A DNA stretch of 64,000 bases from Garcia nutans. Lineage: Eukaryota > Streptophyta > Magnoliopsida > Malpighiales > Euphorbiaceae. This document shows, one piece after another, positions 1 through 9,429 of the stretch; the stretch's first letter is position 1, and each line of letters starts with the position of its first letter. The notes beneath the pieces are model-generated. The model saw only the letters and a program-made list of their open reading frames with translations. It had not been told where the DNA came from and searched no databases. The DNA is taken from NCBI GenBank assembly GCA_947685225.1, contig CANTUV010000026.1, forward strand, positions 51,607,501 to 51,671,500, given 5' to 3'. A program made the position numbers and the translations under genes.

Positions 1-371
1 CGGTAATTTATAGTTGCAGGAGAGTGAAAATTTATAGTGGCTTGTGGTCCAAAGACTGCAATAAAGTTTCTAAGAGTAGAGGTTAGGTCTTTGATTGCTT
101 GTTCTAATAGAGTTGGGGATTGCAATATGGATGTTACCATCTGTGCTAGAGGAGTAAATGGGGTAGATGGGCCGATCGAGTTTGCCATTGGATTGGCAGA
201 CACGGGCTTAAGTATGGGAGGTTTCGCCATATAATGCTCAGTTTGCTGGTTATATGTCATGTTAAGGGCTGAGTGGTGTCGGGGTGTATATGGTGGTAAA
301 GACAACTTGGTGTTTGAGGTTCGAGCACGATTCTGGGATTTGGGGGTTGCATTTGGAGTCCTATTATCCAT
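1..371 (-). CDS. Partial gag-like open frame, runs off window edge
   Basis: The minus strand is open from an ATG at 371-369 to the first base of the window, 123 codons with no stop; the codon four before the ATG is a TGA, which sets the start. The product is hydrophilic and rich in Pro, Thr, Ser, Asn and Gln, with a later stretch near residues 85-105 (LLEQAIKDLTSTLRNFIAVF) that looks helical. I recognise no domain. Its position about 150 bases after an LTR-like segment and a weak primer-site match makes an LTR-retrotransposon gag N-terminus the likeliest reading. It could instead be the first exon of an ordinary gene. The ORF lacks its 3' end here, so function cannot be assigned with confidence. 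Confidence 0.4.
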   Translation of the reverse strand, partial: MDNRTPNATPKSQNRARTSNTKLSLPPYTPRHHSALNMTYNQQTEHYMAKPPILKPVSANPMANSIGPSTPFTPLAQMVTSILQSPTLLEQAIKDLTSTLRNFIAVFGPQATINFHSPATINY

Positions 372-517
372 TTTCGGGGATCAGCCAGTTCACACTCACC
401 GCAGCAATGATGAAAAGTGGACTGTAGGACTCTGGTTCATACCGAAAAGTTTGGATGCTCCTGTCTCTGACTGTTCTACTTGCCAAATTAGAGGAGGGAC
501 CGGGTTCCAGTGGGAAG

Positions 518-832
518 ACTCTGATGCCTAAATAAAAAACATGCAGATTGATCGAACTATAATAAGAAGAAAGGAAAGTTTTTCATATCCTTTACCTGTA
601 GGGGCACATCCCTATATATAGTGGACGGATGTAGGGTCATATCTGTTCGAGTCAGCTGATTTTTTGGGCGTCATCATTATTGCTTCTTGTCACATCATAC
701 GAACTACCGTTCGGACAGAGAAGAGTTGGGTTACGTGAGTAGATCGAGACGAAAGATGTACCAAAGTCTGGTACTATAGTTCGGATGGTATCAATAGCAG
801 TGTAAGTAGAACTTAGATATGAATAACAAATT
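518..832 (-). mobile_element. Possible LTR and primer site of an LTR retrotransposon
   Basis: On the minus strand a TATA box (CTATATATAGG, about 611-621) lies in a more GC-balanced block ending near 540. It is followed by TAGGCATCAGAGT (530-518), similar to the tRNA-Met primer site TGGTATCAGAGC with several mismatches. A TG-start at about 828 is a possible LTR 5' end. The partner LTR would be outside the window, so the LTR call is inference. Confidence 0.3.
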
Positions 833-1530
833 ACAACTATTATGGAATTAAATTCTAATTTAAATAGAATAAAACTAATTATAATTTTAATATAATAAAG
901 TTAATTTAATTAGGTAGTCATTTACATGTTATCTAACATAAAGAATAAAAGATTACATTTCTAATTTGTATAACAAATAAAATAAAATAAAAAGGTTTTA
1001 TTTTTAATTGTTAGACATAGAGGTTATTTAACTATATGTGAAGGCTTTGCTCTCTCCTCTCTTTACAAAAAAAAAAAATACCTCAAACACTTTCTAAATC
1101 ATTTATTCATCCCTAATTTTTGGAATATGTAGTTTTTTCTTCTAATTATAAATTTTATATTAAAAAATAATAAAAAATTTGTTGAATATTGAATTTAAAC
1201 AATAGAAAACCCAACATTTTAACCCACCAAAAATTTTTAATAATTAAATTTGATTTTTAAAATTTATTTTGAATATGTTAATCTAATTTAATCCTTTTTG
1301 CGTTGTTTTCAATAGTCTTTTCCATGAAATTTATTGCTGAAAATAGTAAAACAGCGGAGAATCTGCTCGAACGAAATCGCATCACAAGTAGGTCGACACG
1401 TTAGCCTCTTTTCACTGCCAAATGGCTCCATGTAGGGTCCATCAACAATTTATGATATAGGTCATCTTAACTTACAATTAAACTTGCAATAATTTCTCTC
1501 TGAATCAAACGGTGTTTAAAAGTTAAAACA
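833..1530. other. AT-rich spacer, no gene seen
   Basis: AT-rich sequence between the putative retroelement and the metallothionein promoter. No coding exon or RNA gene was recognised. Confidence 0.5.
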
Positions 1531-1540
1531 TTTGTCAACT

Positions 1541-1690
1541 CACGTGCTAGAATATCCCAGAATTGCCCATATGGATACGGAAAAAAAGCAGGTAACGTTT
1601 TGGACCGATATTCAAGGATAAGTATGACGCAATATCGTGACACGTGTACGCTCGATATCCATTATCTTTTCCCCTCAACTGCCTATAAAT
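1541..1690 (+). promoter_or_regulatory. Metallothionein promoter: two G-boxes and TATA box
   Basis: CACGTG occurs at 1541-1546 and again at 1641-1646, the second within GACACGTGTAC, a G-box/ABRE-type bZIP or bHLH site. A TATA box (TATAAAT) lies at 1684-1690, about 91 bases before the start codon, so transcription probably begins near 1715-1725. ABA or stress response is a reasonable inference from the ABRE-like core, not shown. Confidence 0.55.
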
Positions 1691-1780
1691 TGAGCGGGCA
1701 ATCCTGTGATCATGCACGGTCGTTAACATTTGCATAAAGCAGTGAAAGTTCAATTCTTTTTCGTTACTTCGTCCCTGAAA

Positions 1781-2119
1781 ATGTCTTGCTGTGGAGGAAA
1801 TTGTGGCTGTGGCTCTGGTTGCAAGTGCGGCGGCGGCTGCAGCGGGTAAGATCTGTGATCTGATCTTTTTTATTTTGTTCATTGCAACTGTCTAATTTTC
1901 AGATCAATTTTGTTTCTGAATTGATTTTTGCTAATTTGTAGTTGCAAGATGTATCCTGATCTGAGCATCTCTGAGAAAAGCACCCCCGAGACTCTGGTTC
2001 TCGGTGTGGCACCAGCGAAAGCACAGTTTACAGACGGCTGTGAGATGAGCGTTGGAGCAGAGAACGGTGGCTGCAAGTGCGGTGACAATTGCACCTGCAA
2101 TCCCTGCACCTGTAAATGA
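1781..2119 (+). CDS. MT2: Type 2 metallothionein
   Basis: Two exons, 1781-1845 and 1942-2119, joined at a canonical GT-AG intron, give an 80-residue protein. The N-terminal Cys domain starts MSCCGGNCGCGSGCKCGGGC and the C-terminal domain ends GGCKCGDNCTCNPCTCK, separated by a Cys-poor spacer of about 40 residues (with one extra Cys in DGCEMS). This CC/CXC plus CXC arrangement defines plant type 2 metallothioneins, cytosolic proteins that bind Cu and Zn through thiolates and buffer metals and reactive oxygen. The intron after the first Cys domain is the usual position in plant MT genes. Promoter G-boxes and a TATA box lie upstream and AATAAA is at 2260-2265. Apparent frames on the opposite strand are shadows. 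Confidence 0.95.
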
Positions 2120-2259
2120 GATCGATCAATTAATGGAATGGAAATCTATCAGCTCCGCTTTTAGAAGTGAAAGCAGAGATGGCTCTCTCTCTCTCGAACT
2201 AAAATAATTAGTCTTGTAGTAGTGTTATGAGTGTCTATGTTATGTCGTTTTATGGCTTT

Positions 2260-2265
2260 AATAAA
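2260..2265 (+). terminator. Poly(A) signal of the metallothionein gene
   Basis: AATAAA, 141 bases after the stop codon, in the expected range for a short plant 3' UTR. Confidence 0.6.
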
Positions 2266-2520
2266 GCTTTTCATGGTTTGTCTGTGTGCAGATCTTATTA
2301 GCTTTAGGATTTGCGATACAATAGCCATGGTTGCTTGCTTATGTTGTAAAAAAAAATATGTATGTATATGCGGAGTGAGATTATAGCTATGGTGGCTTAA
2401 TGAGAAACTCCTCTTTTTAAATTTGTTATTTTTTTATGATTAATATTTTAATTAAATTTGTTTTTTTATGATTTAATATTTTATTGAAAAACTCCTCTTT
2501 TTAAAATTTGTTAATTTTTT

Positions 2521-2652
2521 TATGATTAATATTTTTGGTAGAAACTAGTCCTGGATGTTAGATTGTAAAATCGATTATATTATATTTTTTTTTATGATTA
2601 ATATTTTTGGTAGAAACTAATCATGATTGTTAGAATGTAAAATCGATTATAT
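2521..2652. repeat. 60-bp direct repeat, two copies
   Basis: Copies at 2521-2580 and 2593-2652 share TATGATTAATATTTTTGG through AATCGATTATAT with a few substitutions, separated by a T-rich 12-bp spacer. Short fragments of the same block occur in 2410-2520. Confidence 0.7.
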
Positions 2653-2889
2653 GATTTTGCAGAGAGTTTGTGAAATTATGAGAAGGACGAGGATGTACAG
2701 GTACGGAGGAAGGGACGTATGGGTGAGATAATGAATGGTGAAGGACAGACAGTGGTCCACTTACATTCATAATGCATGGTATGATGAGCCATTTGTTTTC
2801 ATGTTGGAAAAACGGCAATTCGATACAAAAATATCTTCAATTATTTTGTTTTTTTCTTCTAGCGGCCAAAATAGATCTGAAATTCGTTG

Positions 2890-3142
2890 ATATGAGAACT
2901 TGGAATTCAAAAACTCAATAAGTGAGAAATGCGGCAATTCAAAAATCGTATAATTTGGTTTTTCTTTACCGTATGTATAGTTCTTTAACGTTTGGGGGCG
3001 AGTGGATAAATTTAGTTCCCATATGAAACTTGGAATTTTTTGAAGTGGGAGGAGATGTGGCAATTCAAAAATCCGAATAATTTGGTTTTCTTTGCCTGTT
3101 TGACGTTTTTAAGTTTTGGGGGTGAGTGGATAAATTTGTTTC
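2890..3142. repeat. Diverged tandem duplication, about 125 bp
   Basis: Copies at about 2890-3020 and 3021-3142 share ACTTGGAATT, GGCAATTCAAAAATC, TAATTTGGTTTT and GAGTGGATAAATTT in the same order. Clear divergence suggests an older event than the 88-bp duplication just downstream. Confidence 0.65.
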
Positions 3143-3517
3143 ACGAGGAATTACTTACTCCTGTGACCAAAAAAAAGAACGCAAATGGGAAAGTCTTCTT
3201 TTTATTTACTATATTAACTTGCAAGTGTAGCTATATTAAATATTTTTTTATTGTTGGTTTATTCCATTCTATACCTAATTCCACTAGATTCAAATAACGA
3301 TTAAATTTAATCCATACACAATGATTTTAATGATATATTACATTAAATACTTTTAGCATCCTAGTTTTTACACACTTAACACACACACAGTACAAGGTGG
3401 TCCTATGTAAGGACGTATTATCTATATGCTAGGGTATCTTGATGCTGCAACCAAATTTCATCTGGAGTAGAGGGATGGATTGAGACAAGACGTTGACAGT
3501 TTTTTCAACTTGTAAAG

Positions 3518-3693
3518 TTGAAGTATCCTTGGACAATCATTCAACTTGTAAAGCCTCCGACCTGGAGGGTGTAGGCACTTCTGGTGCATCAAACATCCCT
3601 CTAGCTTGAAGTATCCATGGACAATCATTCAACTTGTAAAGCCTCCGACCTGGAGGGTGTAGGCACTTCTGGTGCATCAAACATCCCTCTAGC
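3518..3693. repeat. 88-bp perfect tandem duplication at the kinesin 3' end
   Basis: Copies 3518-3605 and 3606-3693 abut exactly and differ at one position (CCTTGG versus CCATGG). The gene-proximal copy (3606-3693) contains the last 69 coding bases and the stop codon of the kinesin gene; the distal copy repeats that stop and now lies in the 3' UTR. Confidence 0.95.
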
Positions 3694-6600
3694 AGCTTTA
3701 CTGAACATGTTGTGAACCTGCTTTTTTTTTTTCAGACATCATGAGAAATCCTTTTTTTTATATAGCTCAAATTTAGATTGAGGACTTAATTTACAGGTAT
3801 CTTTACCTGCCTGGAGGAAAGGCCTAGCTTCTCCAAGTCATTCAGCTGCAAAGAGTCCAAATTTCTTTCAGTGTTACTAATAAACAGAGAACAACTGAAA
3901 GTTGCTAGTGTTGAGTCCTACTCACCGACTTCAAGGGGCTTGTTTCTCTAAGATCGACAATGTACTCGGCCATTTTTTGTCCAATCCCCTATATTTGAAA
4001 GCAAGAAGATCAACAAAACTGGAAGATTAACACCGAATTTATATACATTAACCTATTTACTGTTTTGAATTTGTATCTACTGTTTTGAAATATACCTTGA
4101 TTTCCAGTAGTTCCTCTCTGCAGAAGTCAATTAACAAATTTAGTTTCTATGCAAAGGATAGGATAAAAAATTTTAAGAGAGCTTCAACCGTAACTTACCT
4201 GTTGGCTGTGTTCAGGAATTCAATATACTCTTGTATAAGAGAGCTCTGCACATTAAAGTTTCAAAAATTAGAAGTAAAATTCAAGAGCTTTGCTCATAAA
4301 TGGAGTTGAGGTAATTACTCTTACCTTCAGATTAGCACTCATTGCACTAAATTTGTCAAATGGGGTGCCTGTTGCACTGAACCTATCATTTGCGGAGGTT
4401 GAGGTAAATGGAGTAATTGGAGTTTTTGGCTCTAAGAAAACCAGGCATTTGGGGTCTGTAGGTGCTAATTCTTCTCGGGGACATTGGTTTTTGTTCGAGT
4501 TGACGGGGGATAGGACTTTTCTCAAAGGACTTCCCTGAGGATTTCTCTTCTCGCCAACTGGGGAATCACCTATGGGGTCGTTTGAAGCTGTTAATCTTAT
4601 CTTTTGCTCTTTTTCCAATGGCTCAACTGCAAAATCGAACCGTTTGAGTTTTTCAGTAAATTGACAAAATGAAACAATAGTTAAAATATTTGATTCGTTG
4701 GTTATGCAAGAGACATGAAGTTAGCGAGTCTCAGTTACTAGTTGTATACCTGGATTTTGAGTAGTTGAATCAAAACCAGTTTCAGCATAATCAACACCGC
4801 GCTCTTCTTCATTGTTTTCAGCAGCAAACTGCAGACTCTGCAAATTGACTTTAGATTTTGTAAATTTGATACGTTAAAATTTATCATTTCTTGTGCTTCT
4901 GCTGTACGAAAAAAATGTGTATGATTTCATCAGAGATAATAGAGCTGTTGAATTGTTTTTGAAAGATATTCTGCTATTGGTGAACAATAATCCTCAACAC
5001 TACCAAACAGGTTGTCTTATAAACCTGTTTTTGAAATAGTAATTGGCACTGTTGTTAGCACTAAGTTCCATAACAATGATTCAATCAGTTAAATGGTAAT
5101 CATAATACTGAAACAAAGATAGTGCTGTGCTGGAGGTAATGGTGATTAAGAGGATATAGCTTGGTAAGAACTTACCTCCAACAAAGAATCCTTTAAACCT
5201 TCAGTATTGAATAGCTTTCTGAAAGGTACAGATGTGGTCCTGCATATGTATTGAACATATAATATTCTGTAGGAAAGAAAAAAGCCATCATCTTGTAATT
5301 TCATGAATGATACTCTACCTCTCTTTAGCATTAGAAATGCTGCGGTTGCTATTGACCTTTGTTTTTGCAGAGCTTTGGTAAATGGATTTCTTGATAGAAC
5401 TAGCGGGAAACGGAGAACCATGTCCTCCTATTCTTTCAGCACTCTTTGTCTTGCCTTTTGATTCAAGCCAAGCTCGCAGTTTCGCTTCCATATCAACTTT
5501 AACATTAGGGGCCTCTGGTTTTTTAGCCGAAGAAACAAAATTTGAGATGTGGCGTGACCTAGCGGCCAAGCTGACAGTATGAACAGATTCTTGATACTCC
5601 CCAGGATTCTATCATTGGAAAGAAGAACACTAAATGAAGGGAATTCCAATAAATTTCCGATGCAATCAAGAAATGCTAGTAAATATTGAACACGAAAAAG
5701 ATACAATTAATGGCCCTTACAAGACAAGCAACCATCAAAGCACGACTAGTTCCTCCAAGAGAGTCCTGCAATATACGGGTCAACTTGCTTTCTCGATATG
5801 GTACTCGAGGTTTGTTGTTGTTAAGAGCATAAATCACATTGGACAATGAAAACAAGGATTGGTTGATTTTGGCACTCTCTTTAAGGCGCATCCCTTCATT
5901 GCAGGTCCTTCTATTATCTTCATTACCTGAGTAAATTACAAACAAAAAAATTAGAAATGGAAGACTAGATATTATGTCAAATAATCCACATGAACATACC
6001 CATTGTTAACTTGAGGTAGGTGTAGAAATAACCTGCTAAGTCGATGAGGTTAAGCTTCCCAGCAATAACAACCTCCGAACCATCATCACAGCGAGGAGTA
6101 GAGACACCTATGACGAGAACCCCATGGCTTCTACTTGATGTATCATTAAGTCCTGTGTATGCAATTTTTCGCCTCTGAGTTACGTGAGCAAAAACCTCCT
6201 GAAATTCAGCCATTGAATTGACTTGGACTCTAGATAATCCCCTGAGGTGAGTTTGCCCTTCTTTATCATCCAGAATTGCAATTTCTTTTTCTTTGAGTTC
6301 TAAAAGATCATAACATCTGTCCATATATACTTCATAATATGAAATCTCTACTATATTTGTACTTTGGGACATGGCCAGAACTTTAGACATGGCTAGTGGC
6401 ATTAGCCCTGGGAATTTATCAGTACCCTGCAACACCAACCATATCCCTGTGGCATTAGGTTTAATTCTTGGTAAATCCCCAGAGATTATAAGAACAACTC
6501 CGAATGTTTCAGAACAAAACTAAAAACAAATGATAACATCAGCTATTAGAACTCAACTGGTGTGAAACGGTTACTAGCCAGACAAAAACATAGCATTAAT

Positions 6601-7231
6601 TTCAATTTGCAAATTAACAGCAGCACCATTTCAGATAGCAACCAGAGTTAGAAGTTAATTTCAAACATTTCCATTTTTTCTCCAATTTCTTAAAAAATTT
6701 ATAAGCAAGAAATAAAATTGGTCATATCCTTTTTCAAATTACCTGCATGGTGTATGTTTTTCCGCTGCCAGTAGCTCCATAGGCAAACACAGTGGCATTG
6801 TAGCCCTGAAATATCCCTGGAATTAAGGGGTTAACTTCTCTATCGAATATACAGCTTACACTATTGTCCTCCTGTCCAAAGAAGGAGTCCAATTGATAGC
6901 ACTCATTCCGGCTACGCAAAATAACAAGATCAAACTATGGTCACAAACCAAAACCACAAATTACTTGGCTGCAAAACCAGAACAAAACCTGTAGAAATAC
7001 TCACCTAGTGTCGGGATCTTTAAGGTGAACAGTCACTGCCTCTCTTGACTCGCAATCTCGATCAATAATAGAAATACAAGGACTTGGGATTCCATTTCTT
7101 GCGGAGATTTCGTGAGGCAGAAAGGGGCGAACCCGCACAATTACTCTTACTTTAGAGATGAAATTGGGTTCCATGGGTTTCTCATGAAATTGAGACCTGG
7201 GAGCATTCAGCGAACTGCTTTGGTTTGCCAT
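3625..7231 (-). CDS. KIN-10C: Kinesin-10 family motor protein (KIF22/Kid-like)
   Basis: Thirteen exons on the minus strand: 7231-7005, 6911-6743, 6426-6033, 5926-5721, 5608-5319, 5239-5176, 4837-4750, 4626-4325, 4245-4199, 4117-4096, 3988-3926, 3845-3807, 3717-3625. All junctions are GT-AG and keep frame, giving 667 residues, close to human KIF22. The N-terminal motor (about 28-365) has the P-loop GATGSGKT (121-128), switch I NDTSSRSH (226-233), switch II DLAGNE (261-266) and the kinesin-10 signature EDNRRT with RVPYRESKLTRILQDSLGG. The C-terminus (about 598-625, EIKGIGQKMAEYIVDL) is a helix-hairpin-helix, the DNA-binding module of the Kid family. Such motors bind microtubules and chromosome arms in mitosis. 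Switch II has Asn where most kinesins have Ser. Two MSA elements upstream fit G2/M expression. Assignment to KIN-10C rather than another plant kinesin-10 is by recall. Confidence 0.92.
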
Positions 7232-7329
7232 TGAATTTGAGATCTAGAGAAGAGTAATTCGCAGAGAAATTTAGAAGAAGAGAGAAAACCAGAGAAAAAT
7301 TGGATTGAGACAGGAAGTGAAAAGTTATT

Positions 7330-7340
7330 TGACCGTTGGG
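7330..7340 (-). promoter_or_regulatory. MSA element, proximal, kinesin promoter
   Basis: On the minus strand the bases read CCCAACGGTCA, a full match to the mitosis-specific activator consensus YCYAACGGYYA bound by MYB3R proteins. It lies about 100 bases upstream of the kinesin start codon, in the same orientation as the gene. Confidence 0.7.
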
Positions 7341-7425
7341 AGTGCTAGGTTTCGGTCTTTCAAAAGTTTAAAACCGTACATATCCTTATTTGGGCTTTGT
7401 ATATTTGAATGTCATCTCAATATTG

Positions 7426-7436
7426 TAACCGTTGGG
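7426..7436 (-). promoter_or_regulatory. MSA element, distal, kinesin promoter
   Basis: On the minus strand the bases read CCCAACGGTTA, a second full match to YCYAACGGYYA, 86 bases further upstream than the first and in the same orientation. Confidence 0.7.
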
Positions 7437-7599
7437 CCTTGGGGCCACAAAACCTATTTCAATTAGCGAAATTACATAAATACCTTAAAAATAAAAACAT
7501 TTTTCAAAAATACTGTGGTTATAAAAAACTTTCAATTATACGGCATAATTACAAATATATGGAGCCCACGTTTTTAAACCTTCGCTGCCCACATTTTTA

Positions 7600-9425
7600 A
7601 GTTTTCAAAATTGTCCGCTAAAAAATAACGGTGTACACTACTTCATATAAAAGTAAAATTTATTTATTTCACAAAAAATATGTATTTAATATTTTTAAAT
7701 TATTTTTAACATTATAATATTTTTATTAATCAGTATTAATAAAAGTTTAATTTCTAAAATTATAATTTTTTTATTTTTTATGTTTTTATACTTTCGTTAT
7801 GTTGTCATTATTTTTTTGTGTATTTATTATTTTTTTATTTTTTAGTCTATTTATTTTTTTATACTATTTATTTTAAATTTTTTAGACAAATTTTAAATTA
7901 ATTTTTTAAAAATATTAAATTAAAAATATTTATATTAAATTTCTACTTACATGTAATATATATTAATATATAATTAAATATAACTATTTATATAATAACA
8001 TATATTGATATATATTATTATATGATAGTATATATATCTAGTTTTATGTACCATATAAAAATATAAAATAGTTTTAACCGATATATATTTATATATTTCT
8101 ACTTATATTCATATATATTATTATTCTTTAGTTAAAGTATATGTAACATATACCAATATATATTATTATTATTTAGTTAAAGCATGTAAACATATACTAA
8201 TATATATCTAAATATATTATTATTATTTAATTAAAATATACGTGATATATACCGACATATATCAACATATATCTATATATATTGTTATTTTTTAATTAAA
8301 ATATATATAACATATATTGATATACACCAATATGTATAAACATATATATAATATATATTATTAATCTCATATATATTTAGTTATATGTAACATATACCCA
8401 CATATATTTAGTTATATGTCACGTATATGAGTATATATTATTATTTTTTTGGCATATCTAATTATATGTAATATATAATTATATATAAATAAATATATAA
8501 AATAGTTATATGCTCATATATATTCATATTTATTGTTATTTATTATTTGGACTTTAAAAGTACGGAGCCAATAATTACAAAAATACCTTTATTTAGCGAA
8601 TGTATATATAACATATACTACCATATACTCACATATATTGTCAAAAGCACAGAGTATGTATTTACAAAAAAATTATTTTTTTAAGTTAAAGTATATGTAA
8701 TATATACTAATATATATTTATATATACCCATATATATCACCATATACCCATATATATTAATATATACTGAAGTATAATATTATTCTTTAGTTAAATTATA
8801 TGTAATATATATTTATATATGCATGCATATATTATTATTTTTAGTTAAAATATATATATCATATACTTACATATACCCACATATATAACGATATTCTTTA
8901 GTTATTTATTTGTAAAATATAACCACATTATTTTTAATAAACATATATTAATTTACATTATTATTCTTTTTAGTATATCTAGTTATATATAATATATACC
9001 CACATATAAATAATTTTATAAAATAGTTATATATTAATATATACATCCATATATGTATATATACCGACATATATTTATATATATTATTATACTTTAGTTA
9101 AAGTATATGTAATATATACCGACATATACTAATATATATAATATATATTATTATTCTTTTGTAATAAATATCCATATATATCTAGTTATATGTAATATAT
9201 ACCGATATAGACTAATATATATCCACATATATGTAATATATATTGTTATTCTTTTTCAATATATATCTAGTCATATAATATATATATATATATATCTATT
9301 TATATATAATTTATTCATATATAAATAAATATATGAAATAGTTATATATTAATATATGTTGATATACACTCACATATATATATATATAATATTATGTTAT
9401 TATTTTATAATATATACCAAATAAA
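7600..9425. repeat. AT-rich degenerate satellite-like block
   Basis: About 1.8 kb of almost pure A and T with rare C or G at recurring places. A diverged unit recurs many times, roughly CTTTAGTTAAAGTATATG followed by TAATATATACCGACATATAT, often after TATTATTAT. Good examples start near 8130, 8175, 8680, 8780 and 9083. Unit spacing is irregular, so this is a decayed tandem array or microsatellite-rich stretch. No coding frame is present. Confidence 0.75.
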
Positions 9426-9429
9426 AATG

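Noticed and set aside
1547..2109. Two minus-strand open frames over the metallothionein gene
   Set aside because: They are antisense shadows of a spliced gene with a perfect family match on the plus strand.
5382..5849. Plus-strand frames within the kinesin gene
   Set aside because: They lie opposite confirmed kinesin exons and have no independent support.
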